Shown here piece after piece: positions 1 to 10,955 of a DNA stretch of 21,338 nt. Every line of letters starts with the position of its first letter. Positions within the stretch are counted from its first letter, which is position 1. Made by a program: the position numbers and the translations under genes. This DNA is from Funneliformis mosseae (Eukaryota > Glomeromycota > Glomeromycetes > Glomerales > Glomeraceae), in contig CAJVPP010001265.1 in assembly GCA_910592005.1 (NCBI GenBank), forward strand, positions 1-21,338, in the 5' to 3' direction. Under the pieces are notes generated by a model, which searched no databases, had not been told where the DNA came from, and worked only from the letters and a program-made list of their open reading frames with translations.

Positions 1-330
1 GATTTTATATACTTATTTGACTGAATTGATATCAAATTGAAGCCAATTTTAGGCTGATTTATGGTTATTTAAATTCTAAATTGATGCCAAATGATGCTAA
101 ATTGAGATCAATTTTAGGCTGATTTATGATTATTTAAGTTCCAAATTGATGCCAAATGATACTGAATTGAGGTCAATTTTAAGCCGATTTATGTTATTTA
201 AGTTTCAAATTAATGTCGAATGATGCTGAATTAAAGTCAATTTTAGGCTGAATAGCCATGTCGATCAGCGTCTATCGACGTCTGAATTGTTACCGAATTG
301 AAATCAGTTTTAAGCTGATTTTGGTTAAAT
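1..330. repeat. 65-bp tandem repeat array (window edge)
   Basis: About four and a half imperfect copies of a roughly 65-bp unit. The landmark string TCAATTTTAGGCTGAT (with small variants) recurs at about 43, 108, 173, 237 and 304, a spacing of 64-67 bp, and each copy also carries AAATTGATGCCAAATGATGCT-like sequence. After the fourth copy the array is interrupted by a different motif, AATAGCCATGTC near 251, which returns as AATGGCCATGTC near 340. I see no open frame that uses the unit as a coding period. The array probably continues leftward beyond the window. Confidence 0.8.
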
Positions 331-1542
331 TTAAGTTTCGAATGGCCATGTCTGCTTGGAATCGATCGGCTTCTATCAGCACCTGTTTGTGCTAATCAGA
401 AAATATGGCAAATTAGGCATAAATAGTATTAAAATTGACCTAAAATCTGTTATCTGATTTTTAGCTGATTTGGACTATTTTGACTAGTGAATATACATAG
501 AAGGTGTCAGAATATTCTTTTAATATGATTGATTAAAATTTATTATAAATCTATTGAAAGGGTTCATTTGGTTTTCATGAATGGTTGTCTGATAATATAG
601 ATAGAATTTGATTTATAAAAAGATTTAAGTTTGGGGTATTTGCGTTGATAATTGAAATATCAGTATTTTGGGATGATTGAGTATTCATTAGGTTAGTGAA
701 TGAATTATCGAAGGACAAATTAATCATATTTCAGATAGTATATCTATAAAATATATATCATATATGTGATGAAACATAGTTTATTAAATTAATTATAAAT
801 ATCTTTTTTTTGTAAATATAAGAAGGAAGTAAGAGTTGGAATTGAAGTAAGAGGTTATTATATGTTTATTCAGTTATTATTATTTGTTTTATTAAGGGTG
901 ACAATTATGTTAATTCTTCTAATTATTCTTGTTTGAAAGCAATCATACTAATTGAAGATATAGTAATTATATTAATTTTTTGATTCCTATTATTTTGGAA
1001 TAGATGATTGTATTGATTTTTTTAAGATATTTGAAATATTTTTTAGGTCAAGTCATCTAATTCTGATTTAACAGATCAGTTATCTTTTTTTGAAGTATAA
1101 AACAGGTTCTAGAGAAAATTGGGTTAGTATAAATGTTTTTTTTTACTTATTAAGAAAAGAAGAAAGAAACAATTAGTCCAGTTTATTTGCGATTAAAATT
1201 ATTTAACTTATTATTATTTTATTAGTTTAATTTACTGATTTAGTTTATAATAATTAATCAATAATTTTATTTTATTTTTTTTTTAATTAGAAGTATTTTT
1301 TTTTTATTTGATAAAAAAAAATAATTTAATGAATAATTTGGTAAAAAAAAAAAAAAAATAAAATAAAAATAGTAACAAAAAATAGAAAAGGAGATGAGAG
1401 ATTAAAAAGAATAGTTTTTTATGTATTTGTATATAGAAAATAGTAAAAAATAGTAATAAAGAAAAAAAATGAAAAATGAAAAAGGAAGATTTGTAAATTT
1501 TTTTTATTTAGGCTGCAAATTTTCATTCAAACTTAGTAATTA

Positions 1543-1620
1543 GTATTTGACGTGATACTTGTCACATTTGAAATTAATGATTGGGTATTTGATGTGATAC
1601 TTGTCATTACTTATATAAAA
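1543..1620 (+). promoter_or_regulatory. Duplicated 22-bp site followed by TATA-like box
   Basis: GTATTTGACGTGATACTTGTCA at 1543-1564 is repeated with one mismatch at 1585-1606, exactly 42 bp apart (about four DNA turns). Each copy contains TGAC and GTCA half-sites facing each other. Five bases after the second copy comes TATATAAAA (1612-1620). This resembles a paired regulator site next to a core promoter. No ORF longer than a few codons follows (an ATG near 1662 opens only 14 codons), so the transcript, if any, is non-coding or the gene is lost. The regulatory role is inferred. Confidence 0.3.
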
Positions 1621-3081
1621 ATTCTTTTCGAAGATTGTTCAGCTGGCAGGAATATAGGAATGAGGCAGATTCTCCAGTTAGTAATTATAAATTCATTGCT
1701 ATAGATATTAGAAGAAAATTAATATCTTGTATTTCAACTTTGTATTCAAATATTTTATCAATACAGATCATCTCACCAGTAATCATTAAATTTGAGTTTT
1801 TTTAATTCTAGTTGCCTTTTTCTCAATTTGTCTATCAGATTTTAAGTATCTGAATTTAATTCATAATGTTTTTCTTGTAGATTCACCTTGTGAACTTTCA
1901 GCAAATTCAGTTATGTTTAGCTTAATGATTTTAAATAGGTTGTCACTTTGAACTGATTCCATTTCTGCAATGAAATCTGTAAGAAAAAACAGAAATAAAA
2001 CTAACTGACAAATTGTCTCAACTGATATCTATAAAGTTAGCTGCATTTGCTGTCATCTAGATATTTTTTTAATAGTGAATAAGAAAATATTTATTATAAA
2101 TATTTTTTTTTAATTAAATTAGTTAACTAAATTTATTTACTTCTATAGCATTATAAAGGTATGTTAGAAGTGTGAATTTTTTAGTGAATCTTAAGATATT
2201 TCCATCAGTAAAAAGAGGATTCATTTTGATACTTGGGAATTTTTAGAAAAAAAAGTAATTATTTTTAGTTCTTAGTTTACATTTGTTTCTCTTCTTAATA
2301 TAACAATTGCTTCTCCTACAATGTACTTTGTAGTATCTCCTTCAATTACTAAATGAATTATACAAATAAATGTGAATTTTGCTGGCATGATTTATAATTT
2401 TTTTTAAAAAGAATTTAATGGTTGTTTGGTAATAGTAAGAAGAAGATGGAAGCTTTTTATTTATCATTTTTTTTTAGAAATTAGTAAAAAAAGGTAGTGT
2501 AAGAGAAACAGGATTTTTTTTCTTTTAAGAAAAAAGAAATCTTCTTTAGAAATTTCATAAGAGATTCATCATTTTTTTTCATTGTTTATTCATTATTTTT
2601 TTCTAAAAAAAAAAATATAGAAGTGATGAAGTATTTTTTTTGATAATTTTTGATATAAATTCAGAGAGGAATTTAAATAGATCAGTAAGATTTTATTTCA
2701 TTCTCTATAAATGCATTTACTTTAAATAGTTAAAATAGTCATGGCATATTTTCTTTTTTCTTAATTAATTAACTAAAAAAAAAAGTTTAATAAGAAAATT
2801 TTAAAAATACCACTTGTGTAAAGTTTTTTTGCGTGTTATATGATGTAATTAGATCCTTTTTTTCTAATATATTGAACTGCTGTTCATAAGAGCTGATTGT
2901 CAAAGCATGAAGCATGAAGCCTTACGCATGAAATTATGCATAAATTTATATAAGATTATGAATACAGAATAGAAGAAGTTATAAAAATGGTAAAAAGGGT
3001 TAAACCATATTTATTATCAAACTAACCAAACTGAAAACTGAATTTTTTGGTTAGTATAAACCATCAAAAAATTGTCTGATC

Positions 3082-3178
3082 CTTTACAAATAGAGGTTAT
3101 GCAAGTAGCATAAGCTTTTCAGTGTTTCCAATTCTTTACAAATAGAGATTAGGCAAGTAGCATAGGCTTTTCGGCATT
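3082..3178. repeat. 52-bp imperfect direct duplication
   Basis: CTTTACAAATAGAG followed by a GCAAGTAGCATA-containing stretch occurs at 3082-3133 and again from 3134 to about 3178, head to tail, with a few substitutions. No coding content is visible. Confidence 0.7.
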
Positions 3179-3211
3179 CTTTTCTATATGCTAATAAATA
3201 TATATATATTG

Positions 3212-3249
3212 TGCGTCAGAGAGTCAACCGACAGTTGACATGCGTCAGA
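3212..3249. repeat. Palindrome GTCAAC-N5-GTTGAC bracketed by TGCGTCAGA repeats
   Basis: A perfect 6-bp inverted repeat (3223-3228 and 3234-3239, 5-base centre) lies between two identical 9-bp direct repeats TGCGTCAGA (3212-3220 and 3241-3249). An (AT)n stretch precedes it (about 3199-3209). The layout suggests a protein-binding site or a small insertion footprint; which one cannot be told from sequence alone. Confidence 0.5.
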
Positions 3250-3513
3250 TGATTAATGCTGGTCAAACCTTCTTAAGGCATTATACGATCAGCCTAAAAT
3301 AGGCCCATAATTTAGGCCAGTCGGAAATTATAGTTAACGCATAACATAGGTATATAAAAAATTATTTATTACAGTATTTGGTTTGGTTTAGTAATTCAAA
3401 TAGTGTTACTTTAAAATTTTAAAATAAAAAGAAAGTTTTTTTTATTAAATTAACCTGGATTTCGATATTTAAAAATGAAATTACAGCCGGGTGTGATACC
3501 GGTGACAAATATA

Positions 3514-3591
3514 CACGTGACTATCACCGAACATATGTAAGGTCATGTGATTTGCAATTGTCACATGTAGAAATGACATAAAATTCACGTG
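3514..3591. promoter_or_regulatory. E-box cluster (two CACGTG plus CATGTGA/TCACATG pair)
   Basis: CACGTG palindromes occur at 3514-3519 and 3586-3591. Between them lies an inverted pair CATGTGA (3544-3550) and TCACATG (3561-3567). CACGTG is the classical core bound by bHLH factors such as Cbf1, Pho4 or USF. The cluster is 440-510 bp upstream of the ubiquitin-conjugating enzyme start, so it could be an upstream element of that gene. Two other CACGTG sites occur in the window (5247-5252, 19958-19963). Function is inferred. Confidence 0.3.
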
Positions 3592-3921
3592 AAAATCATA
3601 TTCCAATGATGATTTCAATCATTTAAATTAAAAAACTTTATAAAAGAAATATTAAATCAAATAAAAATATGTTCTTAAAGAAAGATGTAGTGGTGATCGT
3701 TAGTTTCAAAATTAAATCGCAAGTTTCATGTAATGAAAATTATTCTTTTTGGTCATTTTACCAGAGAATTGAAATTTAGTAAATTGCAGAATCTAAGCCG
3801 TTTAACCTTTATTGCGCCACATTACTTTAGTTAATTGTTAAAAATGGATAGCCAAATATATTCTTTCATTTGGATTGTAGGAATTTCTTATTGTAAGATT
3901 GTTACACTACATATTTATTTA

Positions 3922-4560
<639 letters not shown>

Positions 4561-4808
4561 TGGATTGAGGGTCGGATAAACTTATTCAAGTTATATATTT
4601 CAACGTATATATTTCATGTTTGTCTATCTATCATTTATCATTTTTCTTATCTTGTAAAAGCTTGTTCAATGGTTTTTTATTTTATATATATATATATTTT
4701 TTTAAAAAATTACGTATTCAAGAACAATTTAAGTTTCCTTCATGGAGATCTTTTGTTTCAATACAATATTTTAACAAATCTTATTATGTATTGCGATGAT
4801 GTATTTTT

Positions 4809-4814
4809 AATAAA
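4809..4814 (+). terminator. Candidate poly(A) signal AATAAA for the E2 gene
   Basis: The first exact AATAAA downstream of the E2 stop codon, about 250 bases after it, in T-rich DNA. Variants could act closer to the stop, so this is only a candidate. Confidence 0.3.
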
Positions 4815-6044
4815 AAAGAATTATTTCTCTTTAACATATTGTAATTAATAATTTCATATTTTTAAATTTCAAACTTTTATTGAAGTACAGTAATTTATAA
4901 CTTTTTTGACAGTAGCAGATACTTTTATTACAATATCGGTCGAAGGCCAACCAAAGTAACTTTTATTGTATCAAAACCATCGGTCCATTAAATAATCATA
5001 TTAACCTGAATGGTACAGTTATAATTTAAATAAATAATTTTTAATTTGAATTCATCGTGGGGAGAAAAAATCATATTTGCTTGCACGATTTTTTTTTTTT
5101 TAAACTTTATTTTTTAAAAAAATAATAACGTAAACGCCGAAATGAAAAAGTAAAATAATCATACATTAACTGTTTTCAAAAAGATTCGTAAAAAATTTTT
5201 TTTTATTTAGGAATAAAGAATCCAAGAATTTCGTTGGTAGGAAAGTCACGTGAGTATGTGATGTTGAAATTTTTCGTGTCGTTGATTTCACACCTTAGTT
5301 TGGTATATCGAAACGTTTACATTCAAATTTTTTAATTATTTTAATTAAATAAAGATTAATTGTTTTTCTTTTTGTGAAAATTATTACAAATTTCGTATTG
5401 ATATAAAGGAAGGTTTGCTTAATATGTTACATTCGTTTCTATTCAAAAGGTGCTTTTGACAATTATATAACGCTATAGATGTTCAAAAAAAAAAAAAAAA
5501 ACTTAATTGAATTATTCTACAGTGCACTAAGAAAAAACAGCCATTAAAAAAAGTCATTACTTTCCGGTTGACACAAAAGAATTTGCTAAAAGATCGTAAT
5601 TGGAGTAAGTTATTCGTTGAATTTTGTATAAACGGCATAAAGAGGTTTTGACGATTTTATTATACTGTATAATAATTTCTTTGTATTTAGAAATGTAAAA
5701 TATTTAATGAAAGGAAAAAGATGAAAATTAATGGGATTTAACAATTTGTAATTCTACCACGATTATTAAAAAAAAAAAAAAAAAACAAAAAAAAAAAGAA
5801 GAGAAAAAATATTCTATATTTTTTTTTTTTTTTTGATTTTATTGTTAATATTGAAAACAATTCCTTGATTAACAAATAAAAAAGAACAAATTTTTTACAT
5901 ATGCATTTTTAATTATTAAATAATGATCAATTTCTTTAAATGAAAACAAAACTGCCGTATTTGTCAAATTTCAATACTTTTTTGAATTAATTAGTAATAG
6001 ATATTTCCAGCATTACGGTGGATGTGACATTCGGAATTTCTAAA
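4815..6044. other. AT-rich intergenic region before the Tc1 relic
   Basis: No gene recognised. It contains long homopolymers, including A-runs near 5487 and 5769 and a T-run near 5819. The last two are separated by only about 35 bases, so the strand can fold into an A/T hairpin (5767-5836). A CACGTG site lies at 5247-5252. TA followed by CAGTGCACTAAG at about 5519-5532 resembles a Tc1/mariner end, but I found no matching inverted partner beyond the transposase relic. Confidence 0.5.
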
Positions 6045-6722
6045 TTGACTCAGTCCACAAGAAAGCGCAGGCTCGATCCATCAACATTCGAGATAGGGAA
6101 GCTGGCGAAATACAACCGATGAACAAATATATCAAGGCCCATAATATATTATAACCTGGCTAAGTTGGAAAAGATTAAAAGTACCACCATCAGAAACGCT
6201 CCGGTTGTCCCAAATAAATTATTGAAGAGTTCAAAAGTTCTTAGGTAGTATATTAGAAGAAATCCAGCAGTTTCTTCTAAAAAATTAGCATCCAAATTGT
6301 CGTTAAGGGGTATAGAAACGTCCCATTTCTTACAAGGTTGCAACGTATATAATGAGCCTATAAACATATGAATGATGACTGAAATGCACAGTTTTTTCGA
6401 TGAAACGTCCTTTTGGCCATCTAGCTATACAAAAGGACCGGGAAAGAATCAACAAATGAGGACGATTTTGTAAACGGGGCAAACTATTCATTTAATGCAT
6501 CCGGGCCAGTCTATGTTGAAAAAGCATCTCCCTGAAATCAAGAGGATGCTGCGGAACAATTGACGCCCCCAGCAGGATAATAATCCTAAGCATACGATCC
6601 CTATAGCTAAGAAATTTCTGCCAGGGAATGTCTCGACCGTTTCGGATTGGCCCTCTAACAGTTCCAATTTGAACCCTATTGAATATTTATGAATTATTAT
6701 AAGCTCCAGTTTTAATTCTTGA
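6045..6722 (+). pseudogene. Tc1-like transposase relic (internally deleted, six in-frame stops)
   Basis: Cut-and-paste DDE transposase of the Tc1/mariner superfamily, now dead. One reading frame from 6045 to 6722 gives the N-terminal helix-turn-helix region (RKRRLDPSTFEIGKLAKYN, then IIYYNLAKLEKIK at about residues 35-47) and, much later, LKKHLPEIKRMLRNN, QQDNNPKHT and DWPSNSSNLNPIEYL. In the family the second catalytic Asp lies in QDNDPKHT and the Glu in NPIE; both are visible here. The frame has about 226 codons against about 340 in a full Tc1 transposase. The part with the first catalytic Asp is not recognisable, so an internal deletion is likely. Six in-frame stops but no frameshift are present. 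Two of the stops, TGA at 6561 and 6690, stand where relatives have Trp. Terminal repeats were not found with confidence. Confidence 0.85.
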
Positions 6723-9214
6723 AATTGAACAATATAGGTGATATTAAATAAATATTAATATGGAGTTAACAATTCTGAAGGACGGAGTTGTATTTTGCAG
6801 ACATATTTCCCATTCGTATTTCTTCCAATAGTTAGAATTCTACATCAATATTTGACATTGGGCCGTTATCTCACCATCATTTAAAATTCTGGACTTTTAC
6901 GCATAAAAAAATGCTTTAATCTGAAATAAAATGAATTAAATAATTTAATGTTTTTTTAATAAATCTATTTGAAATTTATAAATAAAATCTAATACTCACA
7001 AAAGTTTGTTACTTATTTCATAACAAATCAGTTTATACTGGACAAAGTATGTGAATATTTTTTGTCGGAAATTTATGACGAAAGAATAGATGAGAACAAA
7101 CAGGTGACAAAATTTAAAATTATTGTCTAACTTACCTTGCCATTCATTTTAGACGCTATTGTTTTGTTAAATCTTTGGTTCTTAATTAATCATCTATAAG
7201 TTGCAAATTAAAATATAGTCGAACTCAATATCCAATTCTAAACGTTTCAAGTTCAGGGAAATTTATAATAAACATTTTATGCTCTTGGGTAAAAAAATCA
7301 TTGCATTGTAACAAAGCTTCAAAGTTTCTGTTGCCTGCTAATTTTCTATATCAGATTCTGAAGATTGTCTAAAAATTTTCGTTCACTTTGCTGCAGTCTA
7401 TATTTAGGATATGTCTTCGCTAGATCTATGATTTCTTTTAAAAAAGCACTTTATTGTCTTTGATTCTTTATTGTTTCTTTACAATATTTTTTCATATATC
7501 ATACTACTAGCAATCCCTTGATGAAGCCAATTAATTTAAAAAATGAATGTTATGACATTTCAGTTTACATAATGAAAGTTTGATTGTTACAAAAACTAAT
7601 TCTTGAGACTTTATTCCTAATAAAGCTAGATTCAAGTTTTACTATTTCTAAACGGTTATAAGATTATATAAAAATGTTAATTTAAAAAACCACTTTATGC
7701 GAAATAAATAAATTAAATACATATTTAATTAATTAACAATCTTAGTCTTAAGAATTCAATAATAAACAAAAAAAAATACAGTAACTTTAAATCTAGTAGA
7801 TATATTATTAATTGGATTTATGTGATTTATTTTAAATTTGTCAACAGATTAACTGATTTCAATTGATTTTATACATGTATTATTCATATAAATCATCCTT
7901 AAAAAAGAAAATTCCAATAAGATTTTATTTTTATTATTATAAATAATAGAAAATAATAGCAAAAAATTACAAAGTAAAAAAAGAACTTACAAATTTCAGA
8001 TATTACTTTAATTACAAATTGTATTATATTTCATATTTCATATTGTAATGATTATTATAAAAATAATAAATATTAATTTATTAACTTTGTAATGTTTAAG
8101 TTATTTTTATAATATGTATTAAATAATATATTTTTTATTAATTATCTTATTTATTTTATTTATCTAGTATAAGTTATTTTTTTTATTTGTGTTATTTATT
8201 TTTATTAAAAGCATAATATAATATTAATTAATTATTTTATATAAGTAGTAGAGTAAAAATAAAATAGGTAGGATTAAATTCAGAATAAAGAATAAATATA
8301 GTGAAGGCTTTCTGACCTCTTTTCTGATATATAAATTTTTATGAAATCTTTTTTACCAGTTAAATTAATTTGTAAGATCATCATACATATTATAAATTGA
8401 TATAAAATTTAAGATTAAAATTAAGCTATAAGTATTTTCTATCATCAAAATTTCTGATATTAAATTTGGCTTAGAATTAGACCTTTTAATAGCATTAATT
8501 ATACTATTTTATATACAGTAACTTTTTAGTTTGATTTTAAAATCCAATTAGAATATAAAAAAATATACTATATAGTTTAGGTTTAAGATGACATAAGATT
8601 AGTAAGAATCAAAGTATTTGAAGCTAAATTTATGAAGCCTTTATATACTGATTTTTATGATATTTTAAAATTAATTCTTAAAGTGATTCATTACCATAAA
8701 TAAAGAGTTACTAAGTCTCATTTTTGAATATTAATATACTAAGTCTTATCTTTGCAAAGTAAAATTTAATGAGACTACAATAATATTAGAAATCAAATCA
8801 AAAGACCATTACGCATATTTTTGTATATCATTAAATTTCACTATATTTGTTTATATTCTAGAGGCTAAATCTTTGCAAATTTCTAAAAACAAAATAATTA
8901 TATGAAAGTAAGTCTTACCTCTAAGTCTCACCTTAAGGAGTAATCAAATTTAAAAATTAAAAGCTTATAAACAAATTCTAACATATCATTAATTTTATAA
9001 TATACAGAAAATATTTCTAAAGCTATTTCTTTTACTAAAATACTGAGGAAAAAAAGTTATATGAAAAATTTATCATATCTGTAATATAATTTTATTAGTA
9101 AAAATTCTAGAAAGCTTTCAATTTAGATTAGTATAAGTTTCAGAAAATAGAAATTTTTTTTATATCATATGATTAGAAAATAAATCATAAAAGTATATAT
9201 CTTAATGCTCTGAA
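6723..9214. other. AT-rich gene desert
   Basis: About 2.5 kb with no supported gene. Frames on the minus strand near 7330-7460 show a short coding-like stretch (AFLKEIIDLAKTYPKYRLQQ) that I cannot assign and that is soon broken by stops. The segment 7700-9200 is nearly pure A/T with a few imperfect repeats such as TAAGTCTCA or TAAGTCTTA between 8710 and 8935. It is probably old transposon sequence beyond recognition. Confidence 0.5.
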
Positions 9215-9390
9215 TAATTCAATTCAGTTCAGATTATAGGCTAATTTGAAACTAAACTGAAAATTTTGATTTAGTTCAGTTCAGATTATAAATCTTAAAA
9301 ATACTAATCTGAACTGAACTGAATTATAAACTGGTAAAAATCTGAACTGAACTGAAAATTTCAGATTAATCTGAAAGTTCAATTTGATAT
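9215..9390. repeat. Clustered inverted TTCAGTTCAGAT motifs
   Basis: TTCAGTTCAGATTATA occurs at 9223-9238 and 9275-9290. Its reverse complement core, ATCTGAACTGAACTGAA, occurs from about 9307 and again from about 9339. Two copies point each way, so the segment can fold into alternative hairpins. Such subterminal motif clusters are common in hAT-type transposons, and a hAT relic lies about 1.5 kb to the right, but a link is only inference. Confidence 0.6.
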
Positions 9391-9409
9391 ATTCAAATCT
9401 TAAAGAAAA

Positions 9410-9936
9410 TCTAATTTATGATTTTCTTAAGAGTTTCACAATTATTCTACGATTCCCTTAGAGTTTTGCAAGTAATTTGCAATTTTTTAAAGTTTTATAA
9501 GTAATTTGTGATTCTTTTAAGAGTTTTACGATTTTCTTTAGAGTTTTATAAGTAATTTATAATTCTTTAGAGTTTCACAATTACTTTATGATTTTCTTAG
9601 AGTTTCGAAAGTAATTTGTAATTATCTTAGAGTTTAGCAATTACTTTGCAAATTTCTTAGAATTTTGCAAGTAATTTGTGATTCTCTTAGAATTTCACAA
9701 TTACTTTGCAATTTCTTTAGAGTTTTGCAAGTAATTTGCGATTCTTTTAGAGTTTCATGATTTTCTTCAAAGTTTTGCAAGTAATTTGTGATTCTCTTAA
9801 GAGTTTTACAAATATTTTGTGATTCTTCTTAGAGTTTTATAAGTAATTTGTAATTCTCTTAAGAGTTTTACAAATATTTTGTGATTCTTTTTAGAGTTTT
9901 GCAAGTAATTTGCAATTTTCTTAAGTTTTACAAGTA
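9410..9936. repeat. 31-bp minisatellite, left part
   Basis: About 17 degenerate copies of a unit close to GAGTTTTGCAAGTAATTTG followed by TGATTCTCTTA, total about 31 bp, with variants such as CACAATTACTTTATG. The array stops abruptly at the TA that borders a transposon insertion and resumes on the other side. Confidence 0.85.
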
Positions 9937-10512
9937 CACTATCTTTAGAAAAGTATTTGTCAACCAAAATAATATTTTATTTATTTGAGATTTTTGATAT
10001 AAATAAAATATTTAATATATTTAATATTCAGTAGGCTATCCTTGGCTTCTAATGTATGCTTTGATTCTATGTGATATGCTTTCTATAAGATTAATATAAG
10101 TTTCAGATGGAATTTTTCTCTATTTTTCTTACAATATTTCCTCAAGTTCACAAAGATTTTTTGGTATTACTAGAATTAGCATATTGATTGATTATATCTG
10201 TAACAGTATTTGTAAAATCTTTAAAAGATGAGCAATAGCTTTATAGTTTCTTCTATCTATCCATAAATTGATTATTTTTTTGCGTTCAAATTTATTTAAT
10301 TCGTAACTTTTCTACATTAAATAGCACAATTTAAAAAAAAAAACTTTTACATTTTTGTTTATTAAAACTGATCTATATATTATTATACAAATATAAATAT
10401 ATGTACTTATTCATCAAAACCAAGAGATTTATTTTTAAAAAATAGCTAGTTAATATATTTGATCTTGAATAATTTAAGAAGAGCTTAATTGGATACTTTT
10501 CTGAGGGTAGTG
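9937..10512 (-). mobile_element. 576-bp internally deleted Tc1/mariner element with TIRs and TA duplication
   Basis: The left terminal repeat CACTATCTTTAGAAAAGTAT (9937-9956) matches, inverted, ATACTTTTCTGAGGGTAGTG (10493-10512) at 17 of 20 positions. TA flanks both sides (9935-9936, 10513-10514), the target duplication of this superfamily. On the minus strand the element still carries the start of a transposase (ERKKIINLWIDRRNYKAIAH, the helix-turn-helix region) and its very end (KIPSETYINLIESISHRIK to stop at 10021-10023). The catalytic core between them is gone. It sits inside the 31-bp minisatellite: joining the flanks at one TA restores a normal repeat unit. It is a non-autonomous, MITE-sized derivative that would depend on a transposase from elsewhere. 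Confidence 0.85.
10021..10317 (-). pseudogene. Tc1-like transposase remnant (N- and C-terminal ends only)
   Basis: Read on the minus strand, the N-terminal part starts near an ATG at 10317-10315 that is at once followed by TAG. It continues with a helix-turn-helix segment of about 60 residues containing a frameshift (TVTDIINQYANSSNTK is in another frame). The C-terminal 35 or so residues follow, with TAG at 10038-10036 in a position where I infer Trp, and the natural stop TAA at 10023-10021. All DDE catalytic residues are absent. The family is clear from the typical Tc1 ending (IP-ET-NLIES-RRI-A-I pattern). Confidence 0.75.
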
Positions 10513-10745
10513 TATTTTGCAATTCTTTTAAGAGTTTTATAAATATTTTGTGATTCCTTTTAGAGTTTCGCAAGTAATTTATAATTCTCTTAGAGTTTTG
10601 CAATTACTTTATGATTCTCTTAGAGTTTCATAATTACTTTTATGATTCTTTTAGAGTTTCATAAACAATTTATGATTTCTTTAGAGTTTCACAAATGTTT
10701 TGCAATTTTCAATTCTCAGAATTTCGTGATCTTATTTTTACAATT
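10513..10745. repeat. 31-bp minisatellite, right part
   Basis: About seven further copies of the same unit as at 9410-9936 (AGAGTTTCGCAAGTAATTTA, AGAGTTTCATAATTACTTTT and similar), becoming unrecognisable after about 10745. It was continuous with the left part before the Tc1/mariner insertion. Confidence 0.8.
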
Positions 10746-10955
10746 CTTTTTGAATTCTCTTTTCTTTAATTACTTATTTTTTATGAATCTGTTATTTTTT
10801 TAACTTTTATTTAGTTTTAGTAATATTTATTTTATTATAATAATTTAAAATTAAAAATTACAATCATTATTTAACATTTATAAAATAAATAAGCTTTATA
10901 AGATAACAATAAAATTAATAAAACTATAACATTATTTTTTATCATCTTTTTTTCA

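Larger units (their letters stand above)
331..3480. other. AT-rich intergenic region, no gene recognised
   Basis: About 3.1 kb with strong A/T bias, many A or T runs (for example near 1138, 1343 and 2520), and no open frame or recognisable protein fragment on either strand. It holds small structured motifs listed separately: a duplicated 22-bp site before a TATA-like sequence (1543-1620), a 52-bp direct duplication (3082-3178) and a palindrome with flanking repeats (3212-3249). Decayed transposon sequence too diverged for me to read may also be present. Confidence 0.6.

Noticed and set aside
5519..5532. TA-CAGTGCACTAAG as a Tc1 left end for the relic at 6045
   Set aside because: I found no inverted partner downstream of the relic, so the element boundary is unsupported.
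6149..6367. 72-codon minus-strand frame
   Set aside because: Exactly antisense to the Tc1 transposase helix-turn-helix region on the + strand, which has clear family motifs.
10373..10603. 76-codon minus-strand frame
   Set aside because: Spans the right end of the Tc1/mariner element and the minisatellite; its sequence is translated repeat, not a protein.
9410..10745. CRISPR-like array
   Set aside because: The 31-bp units are contiguous and degenerate with no unique spacers, and the window is eukaryotic; this is a minisatellite.
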